Below, one piece after another: positions 23,001-33,437 of a DNA stretch of 64,000 nt. A program made the translations under genes and the position numbers. The notes below the pieces were generated by a model, which saw only the letters and a list, made by a program, of their open reading frames with translations, searched no databases and was not told the origin of the DNA. Location: assembly GCA_911728435.2 (NCBI GenBank), contig OU452208.1, positions 558,001 to 622,000 on the forward strand. The letters are read 5' to 3'. Numbering within the stretch: the stretch's first letter is position 1; every line of letters begins with the position of its first letter. Origin of the DNA: Apoderus coryli. Lineage: Eukaryota; Arthropoda; Insecta; Coleoptera; Attelabidae.

Positions 23001-24467
23001 GGTTGGGTTGGGTTGGTGTGTGTAATGTAAACTACATAGTTATTGGCACTTTAAGCAATATCAGTTTTTATTTTCATACTGTAAAATTTAAAATGATAAT
23101 TAGGTGCAATGTCTATAGCAGTATATATTGCCATAACATTTAGGAATAAAAGTCTGTGAACGAAATATTTTTATGTTTAATACAATTTTGATAAATAACT
23201 CCTAAACATAAAATAGTAAATTATTACAGTTATTGGCACTTTGGTTAGTATAATTGGCACTTGATCATACAGTTATTGGCATGTAGTACAGCAAAATCAT
23301 TTTGTGTAACAGGCCTTGCAAATGAACGTTTTCACAATTGGTGGCATATTAAAATGCTTCCTTATGCAACTTAAATGGAACATCCGGACACACGAGAAAC
23401 ATTTTATGCCATTATGCTGTGGAGTAATGTTAAAAGTACAGAGAAAACACAAATTTGATACCACTTTTTGATTATTTTCAAAACTAGTTGACACATCACA
23501 AATTTCATCTTTATCAAAAAGGATTTGTTTAACATGGGAGGGTTTTTTCTCTGTATTCTCACTATTTGTAGAAGGCAATGTTTCAAGAAAAGTGGTATTT
23601 TGATCCTGATTAGTTAGATTGCAATCTTTTAAAATTAATGGCATCCTTATTGATTTGTCTGGTTCCTTTTCTGGAGAATTAAGCTGAGTTATTCCAACAT
23701 CTGCAATTTGTTGCGTACTTGTCTTATACAATTTTGTCTTGTTTTGTAGTAGTCTAGTCACGTCGTATGTAACCTTTTCGTCAGAAATAATTTTGATTTT
23801 TTGATTATTCTTTGTTTTCTTTTTCATATTTGCACTCATTTTTTTCGCGTTAGATTGTTCTGACCTCTTGCTTTTCCTTTCTTCCTTCTCTTCTTCCTCC
23901 CGTTGTTTTTTACGCTTTTTTTCCGTTTGTATATTTTGCACCATGTATATAAATGTATTTTGGTTTTGGTATACCTACTATTAGATGTTAATAAGTATAT
24001 ATAGTTTATATTTAATTTTGAATATATATATAGTCCATTTATTTTTTATTATGTAAATTTATAGTTAAGTTGAATAATGCTTAAGATATTGTCTTGTTAT
24101 TGGGCGAAAGCCTGTTAGGCAATAAAGAATTATTATTATTATTAAAATTATTAAGTGATTTTTTAATATTCACTTTTTTACAATGTGATTAATATATTAT
24201 AGTCTTACTGATGATTCGTTGGTTTCAGTTGCATTTAAATTATACGACCTTGATAACGATGATCTAATCTCGAAAGATGAATTGCTGGCGATCCTTCATA
24301 TGATGGTGGGGACAAATATCAGTGAGGAGCAACTTAATAGTATTGCAGAGAGAACGATTATTGAGGCTGATCAGGATGGTAGTCAAATGATATCTTTTGA
24401 GGAGTTTTGCAAGGCTTTACAACGGACTGATGTCGAACAGAAAATGAGCATAAGATTCTTAAACTAA
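17048..24467 (+). CDS. Chp1: Calcineurin B homologous protein 1 (CHP1-like), three exons
   Basis: Coding exons are 17048-17114, 17194-17460 and 24229-24467; all junctions are GT-AG and in phase, giving 190 aa (vertebrate CHP1 has 195). The N-terminus MGNRSSLLLREEEI keeps the Gly2 N-myristoylation signal. Exon 2 has SRFTALDRGDCGTLSRDDF and RIPELAINPL, the degenerate EF-hands 1 and 2. Exon 3 has two intact Ca2+ loops, DLDNDDLISKDE and EADQDGSQMISFEE, and ends EQKMSIRFLN. The family binds and stabilises Na+/H+ exchangers and acts in vesicle trafficking. The start is fixed by the myristoylation signal. Intron 2 is 6.8 kb and full of repeats. The identification is strong; which CHP paralogue it is remains less certain. 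Confidence 0.93.
17976..18124 (-). pseudogene. LINE fragment (C-terminal RNase H/zinc tail region)
   Basis: On the minus strand KRSQLREIIGHLTGPC and LRKHLNRIG match the tail of LINE ORF2 proteins carrying an RNase H domain (LTG-x-C-x-LR-x-H). It is only about 50 codons long and lies in CHP1 intron 2 beside the BEL element. Confidence 0.5.
18166..18400 (-). repeat. 3' LTR of the BEL/Pao element
   Basis: 235 bp. It is colinear with the other LTR except for about 44 extra bases after CTTTATTTTTTTTT (about 18240-18283), which the 5' LTR lacks, plus scattered substitutions. A simple deletion in the other LTR or slippage in the T-run could explain this. Confidence 0.85.
18463..20099 (-). pseudogene. 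BEL/Pao pol remnant: RNase H end, integrase, DUF5641
   Basis: Three overlapping frames carry the 3' part of pol. The segment at 19577-19981 holds the connection before the integrase. The segment at 18817-19656 holds the H-x-x-x-H/C-x2-C zinc finger (FYHEKYNHQG, CQRCKN) and the integrase core, with MDYFGP, FCDNGTNF and GGVWERL giving the D, D and E. The segment at 18463-18795 carries the DUF5641 end (DQAPLKIGDIVVLVDD, RPVNRLCKL). Frameshifts separate them near 19600 and 18800. Reverse transcriptase is absent. Confidence 0.85.
20100..21015 (-). pseudogene. BEL/Pao gag remnant with one in-frame stop
   Basis: The ATG at 21015 opens MEHEETREKR. The frame continues through a single TGA at about 20692 into EMEFELKAAEIDEQEE and then the gag core DFPYFDGNPEEWPLFYKHF (DUF1759-type). 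Homology ends at about 20100, where the reading passes into pol sequence, marking the internal deletion. One codon change accounts for the stop. Confidence 0.8.
21038..21228 (-). repeat. 5' LTR of the BEL/Pao element
   Basis: 191 bp, with the same ends as the 3' LTR (TGTTATTTTTATTTCG ... AAATAAAACAACA in + orientation). It lies directly upstream of the gag start on the minus strand. Confidence 0.85.
21564..22402. repeat. Tandem repeat, ~370 bp unit, 2.3 copies
   Basis: Units start at 21564, 21941 and 22304, each at GTACTGGGTACGGAGGTG. Units 1 and 2 share GCTGCTGCTGCTGTCG, TATGGGACATTGTAT and TTTTTGCACGCATGCATA at matching offsets; unit 3 is cut after about 100 bp. GCAT and CGGT microsatellites inside differ in copy number between units. 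There is no coding potential beyond chance ORFs. Confidence 0.85.
22471..22740. repeat. MITE-like inverted repeats with a TACGGTCGTAAC motif
   Basis: TGTTACGACCGTATCAAAAG (22471) and its near-exact complement (22605-22626) bound a 156 bp unit. A third copy (22679-22700) repeats the right end including the trailing AGAAATA. A fourth, inverted copy ends at 22740. The 22 bp termini and AT-rich core fit a short non-autonomous DNA transposon with a partial duplication. Confidence 0.65.
22855..23015. repeat. Degenerate GGGTT/TTGGG repeat
   Basis: Two clusters of loosely repeated TTGGGTT, including GGTTGGGTTAGGGTTGGG near 22995. The unit is imperfect and does not match the canonical insect telomere repeat TTAGG as an array. 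Confidence 0.5.
23297..23944 (-). CDS. Lysine-rich protein with a C-terminal PHD-like zinc finger (probable pogo-type tail)
   Basis: 215 codons in one open frame inside CHP1 intron 2, antisense. The N-terminal 60 residues are strongly basic and charged (EKKRKKQREEEEKEERK). The C-terminal 50 residues hold CFLCTF, CFSCVRMFHLSC and FICKACY, a C2-C2-H-C-C2 PHD-type pattern. Two GTTATTGGCACTTT motifs and two shorter variants (about 23037-23284) lie just downstream. The same ATTGGCAC motif is repeated in the ends of the pogo element at 41044-44190, which also encodes a finger of this kind. I infer a deleted pogo-family copy that lost its helix-turn-helix and DDE domains. A small host gene is possible. 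Confidence 0.5.
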   Translation of the reverse strand: MVQNIQTEKKRKKQREEEEKEERKSKRSEQSNAKKMSANMKKKTKNNQKIKIISDEKVTYDVTRLLQNKTKLYKTSTQQIADVGITQLNSPEKEPDKSIRMPLILKDCNLTNQDQNTTFLETLPSTNSENTEKKPSHVKQILFDKDEICDVSTSFENNQKVVSNLCFLCTFNITPQHNGIKCFSCVRMFHLSCIRKHFNMPPIVKTFICKACYTK

Positions 24468-24753
24468 CTTCTTTTAGAACACTGAAAAACAAAGGATTCA
24501 TTTTTATATTTAGGAAATTGTGTTTATTATTTTTGATAGTAGGTAATAATTAAACAAAAGTGTAAATAGAATGTAAGAAATATTATACGTACTTATTGGA
24601 AATACCTACATAGGTTGTAATATAATATTACATCAATATAAAATAAATATGTAATGTAATGAATTACTTCTTATAGTGTCGGCTTTAAAGCCATAACGCA
24701 TTCCTATAACATTTCGATATCAGCATTCGTAAGAATATACACATGAATAGGTT

Positions 24754-24990
24754 CCAAATAATAATAAATAATAATAAACTTTATTGACCATTCATCGGTA
24801 TAAAAAATATATACATTGGCAAGTCATATTGTGTGTATATCACAAGTAAAAATAAAAAATAAACATAAGTCAGTCACTAAAAGTAGGACGATGCACATGA
24901 TAAAATAAAATAAAACAAATACATAGAACCAAAGACCTTAGTAACACAGGAGACCACATTGTTTACGTTTTCAGGGTTAGCAAACATTGT
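24754..24990 (-). mobile_element. Probable 5'-truncated LINE 3' end
   Basis: Read on the minus strand, the segment ends ATGGTCAATAAAGTTTATTATTATT, an AATAAA followed by a TTA-type tail. This is the same ending as the LINE at 54340. No coding sequence remains. It lies 290 bp after the CHP1 stop. Confidence 0.4.
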
Positions 24991-25428
24991 CCCTTCCTCT
25001 ATTTATCCTAATACAAGCATTGCCAGACTTACAACTGTATTTGGAACATCTTTAAATTTTTGTCACAACAAATAAGAAATGAGCGATGTAAATAATTATT
25101 TGTAACTAGGATGTCAATAAAAAATTTTATTACTATACTTAGGTTATAAATTAGTTCATTTTAAGATTAAATTGTACAAAACGGGATAATTATTTTATTT
25201 TAGGAATTATTCTCATAGTAAAATAAAAGCGCACTACGGCAACATCGTTTACAACTTTACGCTTCTTGTACGACAGAACACGGCGTTATGAATGAAATTA
25301 TAATTTGCGACGTTGACGTTGAGAAACACTCATGTCATTAGCGCTTTTCATCGTTTTTTGAAGTATTTTCCTGTTTTGCGATATTCTTGTGTGGGTTTTT
25401 TTAAACTTTAAATATTTATTGAATAACT
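24991..25428. other. Upstream region of the THAP gene
   Basis: AT-rich; no ORF, terminal repeat or clear promoter motif was recognised. Confidence 0.35.
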
Positions 25429-26880
25429 ATGGTTCGTGGTTGTGTAGTTTGTGGAAAAGTGGATAGTTTATTTCCAGATTTAACTTTTCACAGGTAAGTG
25501 TGGTTATGTTTGGAAATTTGTTTGTGTTTGGTGTTAGTTTACACAGTGGCGGGGTTTGTTTGATATGATAAATTTCTTACATTTTTAATTTTTATTTCTA
25601 TTAAATTATTAGTAACAAAAGCAAACAGATACTTTCTGAAAATAATGTTGGTTCATTTACGCCCAACAATGTAACCGCTTAGTAATTCAAAGCAACATTA
25701 AAGAAGTAAGTGGTAAATCTACGTAGGATATTACCTCCCTAGCTCTGGAGTATAAGGCTGATTATAGCCTTTTTACATTAGGTACTTATATTGTATTTTT
25801 TAATTTAGGTTTCCTCAGGAACCGGAAAAACGAAAACTCTGGTTTTCTTTAGTTGGCATTGCTAAAGGACCACTTTTGCCAAAAAATCCATGGTTATGCT
25901 CGGATCATTTTTTCCCAGAGGATCTGGCAACGAAATTTAAGGGAGCAAGATTCGTTAGAAAGGGTGCAAATCCTCGACGGTGTGAAGGTGTTTTATTTTT
26001 GGATGATGCATCCACTAGGTAAAAAATATTTACAATTATATTTATTATATTATAATAATAATTTATATTCTTCTAGCTCTGACTCAACCACAGATGTTAG
26101 GTCTGTGGACTCATCTGTTTTTGGAACACCTCCAATACCGAAAGAATATCCTAAGTAGGTTCTGTTATTATTATTTTTTGGATAAAATTAAACTAGCTAA
26201 GTAGGTATGTGCATTAACCGCATTTATATCCATTTTTAGGATTGCTCAGCTATTCTTAGAAAAAACTGTTATGGAGTCCACTGTTTCAACCGCTAATATG
26301 GGGTCCCTAATCAAAAGGTATCCTTTAGAAAGGCTTTTTAATATTTTGATATATTGAATTAATACATATTTTAGGTCTGAAAGTATAATTGTTAAATCTA
26401 TTCCTGGTACCTCCAGAGCCAGTTTCATTAGAAGCCAACAAGGGTTCAACCAGTTCTGTGACAGAAACTGCATCAGAAGCAGGAGAATCCCATTCAGATA
26501 TAATTGAAGCCCCTGTAGCTAGTGCAAAAATTGGAAGTAAAAAGAGGTAGGTATTACACCAACATGTTTCAGAAGCGGGTGATATAAAGGGGCTGAAGCT
26601 AAATGTTGGTATATTTGGTACATTATTCAAATTTACATTTTACCGTTATGAAATTTTGATATTTGTTCATAAAAAGCTCTTTTTTAGTATAATTTACCAG
26701 GGGCTTGATATTTTTTAGGAAAAGGCGTTATTCTGGTGATATGGATAGTAGTGACTTTCAACCCCTACTAAGAGAAGAAAAAATATAGGAATTTAAAAAA
26801 ATAAAATAACGTGCCAAAGGAAAAGAATACACACCTTACAAAATCAAGTTAGACGACTTAAAATCCGCGTAAAATCATTA
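25429..26880 (+). pseudogene. THAP9-like gene, 5' half (THAP finger and coiled coil), truncated
   Basis: Candidate exons are 25429-25493, 25809-26018, 26077-26154, 26240-26317, about 26374-26548 and about 26719-26787, all GT-AG. Exons 1 and 2 encode a complete THAP finger: CVVCG, then FPQEPEKRKLWFSLVG, WLCSDHFFPED and a basic end. Exon 5 changes frame once, between KSIPG and PEPVSLEANKG. A leucine-rich helix (LQNQVRRLKIRVKSLKDLL) at 26829-26885 matches the coiled coil that follows the THAP finger in P-type transposases. The catalytic part is replaced by a LINE fragment at about 26890. It was most likely a transposase gene; a domesticated THAP gene is possible. Confidence 0.65.
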
Positions 26881-26883
26881 AAA

Positions 26884-27230
26884 GATCTATTGATAGTTTT
26901 AAGGAACAAATCACAGATACCGTGAAGCTGGCGAAAAAATCAGAGGTGACTTTTATCATGGGCGATTTTAATGCCAAAGTAGGAAGTACACCACGAGAGG
27001 ATATTACCGGTATATATATTAGGTACAGCAAACGATAGTGGAGACCGTCTAGTTCAGTTCTGCCAGGAACATGATTTCATTGTCTCAAACACCTTTTTTA
27101 AACTTCCAAATAGAAGGCTCTATACGTGGACCTCTAGCGCCCATACCCCTGAAAGAATTATTCGCAATCAAATAGACTTCATACTTATTAAAACGCGATA
27201 CAGAAACTGCATAAAGTCTGCAAAAATATA
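26884..27230 (+). pseudogene. LINE endonuclease fragment
   Basis: TVKLAKKSEVTFIMGDFNAKVG, then FCQEHDFIVSNTFFKLP, LYTWTSS and QIDFILIKTRYRN are motifs of the apurinic-type endonuclease of non-LTR retrotransposons (GDFNAK, then ID-x-I). A frameshift near 27030 breaks the frame. It is followed directly by a fold-back repeat fragment. Confidence 0.7.
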
Positions 27231-27231
27231 A

Positions 27232-27466
27232 TTGATTTGTATGTTCATAGTAGATAATTATTATTTATTATCATTGTGTTTAATTTAATATATAAGTATA
27301 GCTAAAAATAAACGAATACCTTATACATATTAATATTTAAATTATTTTACTGAAAAACTCATTCCAATTAAATATCGACTAAATTTCAGTTTCAAAATAA
27401 GTTCAATAGCGGTTAAGTTCTCGGCATGTTGGCTTTTTAATGTATGCTATTAATTATATATTATGT
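27232..27466. repeat. Deleted fragment of the fold-back repeat
   Basis: It matches the right arm of the repeat at 10719-13526 in two blocks: 27232-27313 with about 13070-13146, and 27314-27466 with about 13340-13526. It ends in the terminal TTTTTAATGTATGCT. The block between, and the GC-rich part before the end, are deleted. Confidence 0.7.
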
Positions 27467-28030
27467 ATTGTATACATAGTTCAAAAGCAGTCAGCGATCA
27501 GTACGCCACTGGCTGAAGAACGCATACCGGAGATTACAACGTTGCCAGTGAGCAACTTGAAGGCGACAAGGATAAGTCTTTCTCTCTCTTACACATTACT
27601 TGTTTACAAGTAATGTTGGCTCGTGTTTGAAAGCACGTTATCAATGAAGTATTTTGTCTCCTGTGTTATTAAGGTCTTTGCATAGAACGCATAAGTAAAA
27701 AATACAATATACAATGAAAAAAAAAGAAAAGATTCTGATGTCACGCATGAGGCAGGCGCGCCGGTCACAGTGTGCCAGAGCAGAACCCGACATACTCCTG
27801 CAACGTATAAAAACCATGATCTACTAAAAGCAATTTTAGTTTATTTTTAAAAATGCTGATGACTTAATTGAGGAGGGCAACAAATTAAAATAGCTTATGC
27901 CAGAGTAGTGCGGCGACCTCTTGTAAAACTCATGGTGAGGCCTAGGCAGCAAGAGCTGACTTCGGCCCCTGGTGGCGTAGTCATGGAGCGAGCCATTAGT
28001 TGATAAGAGGTGACCGTTCCTGAATGTATA

Positions 28031-30713
28031 TGTTACAGTCAAAACCCGGTTTTAGGTATAACGCGTTATTACTAGTTAAAACTAGTTTATACTGTATGCC
28101 TTTGTTGGAACTAGAATTTCCTAGTCATAACTAGGATTTACTGATATATTTGTAAAATAGACAACACTAGTTTTAACATTGAACTTTAGCTAGAACTAGT
28201 TTTAGCTAGATAAACTCGTTTGGTAAAATCATTGTTGTTTGGGATTAAAACATTTCTATTGTTAAATACAATATTTATTAACAATATTATTGGTGATAAA
28301 TATGTCATGTCACAGTTTGTGAAGTATGATAATTAAAAAACGAAAAATTTAAAAAAAAAAAGGGCCTTCTCCATTTTCTAAAGAAAAAAAGACATTCCGC
28401 ATTTTTAAAAAGAAAATGCATTCTGTAAAGTTTGCAATATATTGTAGTGTGAATAAGTTATTTGTTATTGCAAGGCAAACTGTCGTGGCATTTCGAATTA
28501 CACAAAATACCTTTTTTCTTACAAAAGCACCTTTTGGATATGCAAGATTTTTTGCACACACAGCGAACAAATCCTTGGCCTGTTCCTAGGGCTTCTGTCC
28601 TTGCAGCAGTTCTCAAAGTTAACTTCGTTTCAGGGACTTCTTCTACTAGCAAGAATTTTTCTTTTGTTACATTGAATTCCGACCTGAACAAAAAACATTT
28701 CATTAGAGGTTAAAAAACAAACAACATCTCATTTGCCAAAATGTTACACAAGTAATTTAAAACTAATAATTAACTAACAACTTTTAAAGAAGTGACATAT
28801 TTTAAGCGCCTTGAAGCAATAAAAAACAAGGCAATGATATGCATCTTTAATTAAATTGAGAATAAAGCATACATGCATACCTGCAGTATAATTTGTCAAT
28901 TATCCCATTTTTTGTTCCAATCTGATGCATACCATGTTCATCCTTTTGAAGTACCATTCCAATAATATTACGGAGGTCTGCTTTTGCTCTGTCGACATCC
29001 GGAATTGGTATAATTATATTATCACCGACTTCCACAGGAACGTGAATTGAATCTGAAGCCAATTTCATTCTTTTGGCTTGTTTTGCCAGGTTTTCATGAG
29101 CTTTTTGCCTAGCTGCTGTTATTTGGACCTGTCGATTAGCTACAGCATCTGAATCTTCTTCACTAGGTGGATTTACGTGAGGCTGTGCACTGGTACTAGC
29201 TACAGCTTCTGAGTCTGTTGTAATAATTGCAGGCTGACCAGTGCTATCCACCATTTCTTGCTCTAGTGAGTCATCCAGTACTTCCATAGGATTCGATTCC
29301 TCTATTTCTTCATTTGTCACATTAATTCTATTTAATGCATCTTTGAGCTCATCTTCATCTCGAATTGCATTAATAACATCCAAAGGCAAACTTGAAGTCA
29401 TAAGCCCTACTCGCGGTTCTGTACCAAACATTGCTTTATATGGCGATTGCTTAATACCAGAATGTAGTGCCCGATTCTTCATAAACTGTACAAAGCCTAG
29501 ACCGTTTGACCAATTCGTAGTATTATTATCTAGCATCCACGAAGCCAACATCTTTTCAATGTCTTGATTAGCCCGTTCAACAGAACCTTGGCTCTGGCTA
29601 TGCCTTGGTTTACCGTGAACCAGTTTACACTCGGGCCAAAATGAAGCCAGCTCGGTTATGACAGAATTAACAAACTCTCTGCCGTTATCTGAGTGTAAAA
29701 TGCAAGGCGCACCAAATGTTAAAAATATATTGGCTAATTGATGTGCCACTTCCACTGCTCTCTTGGTTTGCAGAGCACGTAACAACACAAATTTGGTGAA
29801 ATGGTCCTGATACACCATGATAAACTTGAATCCACGATCTGCTTGAGTTTGCATGTCAATCAGATCGACCTGGCAGCGGCTGTTCATTTCTGAATGAAGT
29901 ATGGGTTTAGAAACAAGCCCCCTCTTCTTCATACTCTTTTTACGCTGACAAGTTTCGCACATAGACAGAAAAATATTGATCATTTCTATTGTTATATTCG
30001 CATATTTTCTTGAAGTTTCACTTTTTAATCTGTCGCGACCGCCATGCCCAACGGCCACATGAGCTGCTTCAATAATATCAAAAATTTCGTCTACAAATAA
30101 ATAGTACTTCATGGGTTCTTTTTTTGTCACTAATTTTCGTGCACCACAAATATTAATAACCTTAAATCGATTTAATCTTCTATATTGGTTTCTGTGTCTT
30201 TTTTCCCGCTAATTGTGCTTCTTCAATTTCGTCCACTATTTTATAGTATGTTTCTTGTGTCATAATATTGAAGTGATTTTCTTTTTTTTCTTGTTTCTCA
30301 ATTTGTAATATTCTTTTTAAAAATTCCTCTTTCCATCGCGTTTCCTGTTTAAAATCAGCCATATTGTACGAGTCGATCTATAGTGTTTGTTTATTAGGGT
30401 TAACGGAAGACCAATGCTAGTGCTAGTACCGAAGTAACATTCAGAAATGAGATGAGACGTGCGCTAACCTGTCCCAAGTCGTTCGACCAATCAGAATCGT
30501 TCTAATACGTCACGAGTAAGTCGCGTCGCGCGTGGGTGGGAACAGTTTTGACTGAGATGTTTTGTAATAACGCGTTTTGACTAGTTAAAACGAGGTTTAA
30601 CTGACACTTATTGCGGTCAGCAGTTAATTCTAGTTCCAACAAAAGCATACAGTGTAAACTAGTTTTAACTGGTAATAACGCGTTATACCTAAAAACGGGT
30701 TTTGACTGTAACA
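28031..30713 (-). mobile_element. Ginger1-type DNA transposon with 4 bp TSD
   Basis: The termini are long inverted repeats (about 90 bp) starting TGTTACAGTCAAAACCCG on both sides. TATA is duplicated at 28027-28030 and 30714-30717. TGT ends, a 4 bp TSD and an integrase-like DDE protein fit the Ginger1 group, whose transposase resembles LTR-element integrases. It is inserted in the C-terminal coding part of a LINE on the same strand. The total length is 2683 bp. Confidence 0.8.
28458..30362 (-). CDS. KRBA2/Ginger1-like integrase transposase
   Basis: The main exon (30130-28882) has an HHCC-like region (AAHVAVGHGGRDR, CETCQRKK) and an integrase core with the catalytic residues in VDLIDMQ, HSDNGREF and SQGSVERANQD, as in KRBA2 and SCAND3 proteins. 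The GT donor at 28880 joins in phase to an exon at 28683-28458 encoding GFVRCVCKKSC and CFCKKKGILCNSKCH, a cysteine-rich tail. A separate upstream ORF (30362-30180, MADFKQETRWKEEFL) is probably the N-terminus; its join near 30150 is unclear (intron or frameshift). The core shows no stop, so this could have been functional recently. Confidence 0.8.
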
Positions 30714-31692
30714 TATACACTAAGAGCTTAAACAAATAGATACACGGCGCTGTTAAAATGCCTTCTTTTTTGAAGGTGTCCCTGCAGGAGAAGTTATAAG
30801 GTAGATTAAATATTGAACGTATTATTCTTTTTTGTATAACAAAAACACGATACATCTCGCAAGATCTACCCCAGGAGATTATGTTATATGCAATCGTTGA
30901 ATAAACAAGGGCATAGTATATTGTTATCAAGGCTGCAGAGTTCATGTTCCCTTTCAAAGAATACACTACAAAGGGTTGCTGATTGAGCCTCTTACATACA
31001 TTATCTATATGGTGTGACCAGCTCAATTTTTCGTCGACCGCAACACCCAGGAGCCTTACAGACGAAGACAAGATGGCACCCCCAAAGTGCACAGCAAAGT
31101 CCAGAGAAGGCTTATATCTGTTGAATTGAATCAACACAGTCTTATTTCGGTTCACCATCAATCGGTTGGCACAACACCATAAGTCCAAGGTCCGCAACGT
31201 AGACGAAATCTTTGTTTGCAGAACCTTAGGGTCCCTATCAGATATAACCAAAGACGTATCATCCGCATACATGAAGGGTTTGGCAAAGGAGAGTTGCCGA
31301 GGTAAGTCATTAACAAACAACAAGAACAGAAGAGGGCCCAAAACACTACCCTGGGGAGTCCCCACATTTACATTCTCATACTCAGATAAATAAGAACTTA
31401 TACGGACGCGAAATCTACGTTGATTTAAGTATAAGAAGATACAGCTGTTCACGTTTCCCCTAAGACCCATACAAGACAGCTTGGAGGACACAAAGTATTT
31501 ATCAACCATATCAAATGCCCTAGACAAGTCAAAGAATAAGGCAGTGACATACTCCCCCCTATCAGTTAGGTCCTGAACACACTGAACGAAATCGGTTATG
31601 CATGACTCCGTCGAGAGGCCCCTCCTGAAGCCGTGCTGGCAATCCACCAAAATATGATTCTCATTTAAAAAATTGAAAATTTGATCTGACAT
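30714..31692 (-). pseudogene. LINE reverse transcriptase core (part of the LINE at 27836-34125)
   Basis: It holds RT boxes DCQHGFRRGLSTES, TALFFDLSRAFDMVD, GTPQGSVLGPLLF and FMYADDTSLVIS in order, then KTVLIQFNRY and the thumb region ending at KLLVY where the Ginger1 element starts. The open frame visible past 30713 to 30502 is transposon sequence, not LINE. Confidence 0.85.
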
Positions 31693-32864
31693 TACCTTTT
31701 AAAAAATCTTCGATATGACACTCAATAGCGCTATGGGTCTGTAGTTTTCAACATCTGCAGCATCCCCCTTTTTATAGATAGGGATGACGACTGCGTTTTT
31801 AAGTTCGACTGGAAAAACACCAGACGAGACTGAAATATTTATGAGTTCGCTCAGGATTGGCGCAAGTTCTTCAATGCAACACTTTAATAGAAAAACGGGT
31901 AGTTGATCCTCACCCGTGGACTTTTTGTTAGTTAAGCCATTTATAACAAGTCTAATATCACTTTCGATGACAGGAGTAAAAAACATGGAACGTGGGTTAT
32001 TCTCACAGGTCGTGCACCGGTCCGATAACCTGTTATTAAAGTGCCGATTCAGGCTTATCTCAATATTAGAGCCATAGTAATTTGAGAAAACTCTCGCCAC
32101 TTCAAGAGGGTGAGACACAGAATTGCCACACACATCTCTAACCTTCGGTGTTTTATTCGTTGGTCGATTTGCACCAGTAATAGCCCTAAAAATATCCCAC
32201 ACAGTTTTGGATTTATTAGAGGAGACAAACAACGTCTGATTAAATTTGGATACCTTTTCATCGCGAATGTTTTTCTTAAGATCCATTTGAGACGCCTATA
32301 CGTGTCTTCCAAATCGAGGTTATATATATGTCTTCTTAACCAATTTAGTTCTTGCAGTCTATCATACCCAAGTCTCAGTTCCTCTGAGAATTCAATACGG
32401 GTAGATCGTTTCCGGCCACTGCAAGAATGAGCAGGCCGTACAGGAAACACATCATTAAAGCACCAATTTAGGTATCGCCAAAAGTCAGAAAACATTGAGT
32501 CAAATCCATCATGAAAATCTGGCAGAAAGCGGTAAGACTTCAATCTGCTTTGAAATTCTAGGATTGCAGATTCACAAAAATATAAATAATTTGGTATGGT
32601 ATATCGCGATCCCTGACCGCCCGATCCATTTCCAGCTGCACGGAAATCAACTGAGCTGTGTGATCAGAAAATCCCATATAAAAATTCCTCACTTCACATA
32701 GGTGTGGGCGATTGGAAATTACATAGTCAATCGCCGATGACGCGGTTATTCCCGACCGAAGCGTTACAACTCTAGTCGGGCCATCAACCAGAGACAAAAG
32801 ATTAAAAGTGTCAAACAGATCCGACAGAATCCTACCATTCCGCGATGGCACATCAGAATCAATA

Positions 32865-33425
32865 GGGAGTTAAGGCAAAACCAAGGACGTATACGTATCT
32901 CCATACGTAAACGTGAGATTTTGGTTATGTTTACACTAGATAAGCACTCATTCAAAATAGAGTTAAGGTGCCATCCAATACGTATCGTATATGCACTTTA
33001 CTTGAGAAAAAGACTTTAAGATTTTTCTCCTTCCATTTACTATGTTGTTAATATTATTGTTTTTTAACCATTAACCAAATACTTATATATTTTATTATGT
33101 ATACCTATAAACAATAACAGAAAAATGTTTATAATTGTTACAAAATAAACTACTACTACTACTAATAATAATCAAGTATTTATTGCAAAATAACTTAGTT
33201 TAATTTTTAATACAGATTCAGTTTTTGTTGTTCTATTCTAGATATTCGTAGACGTTCATGTAATTCCGACAACAATCGGTTCAATACGTTTAAGTTTACG
33301 ATACGCATAGAGGTACATATGTTTACGGCCTTCGTATCGTTAAACGTATCATAAATTTAAAGAGCGCATGCGTAGATGTCAAAAGATACGTTTACGTATA
33401 CGTCACTGGCTTTGCCTTAACTCCC
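32865..33425. repeat. MITE, tandem copy A (561 bp)
   Basis: The ends are GGGAGTTAAGGCAAAACC at the left and the complementary GGCTTTGCCTTAACTCCC at the right. Next to them, ACGTATACGT-rich stretches extend the inverted match (TACGTATACGTC). The interior is AT-rich and non-coding. Confidence 0.8.
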
Positions 33426-33437
33426 GAATCCCTAATA

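Noticed and set aside
22990..23015. Telomere-like TTAGGG/TTGGG run
   Set aside because: The repeats are degenerate and short, mostly TTGGG rather than the insect TTAGG, and lie inside an intron; an interstitial telomere is not supported.
30502..30713. LINE RT ORF continuing to 30502
   Set aside because: Bases 28031-30713 are the Ginger1-type transposon; the open frame past 30713 is fortuitous.
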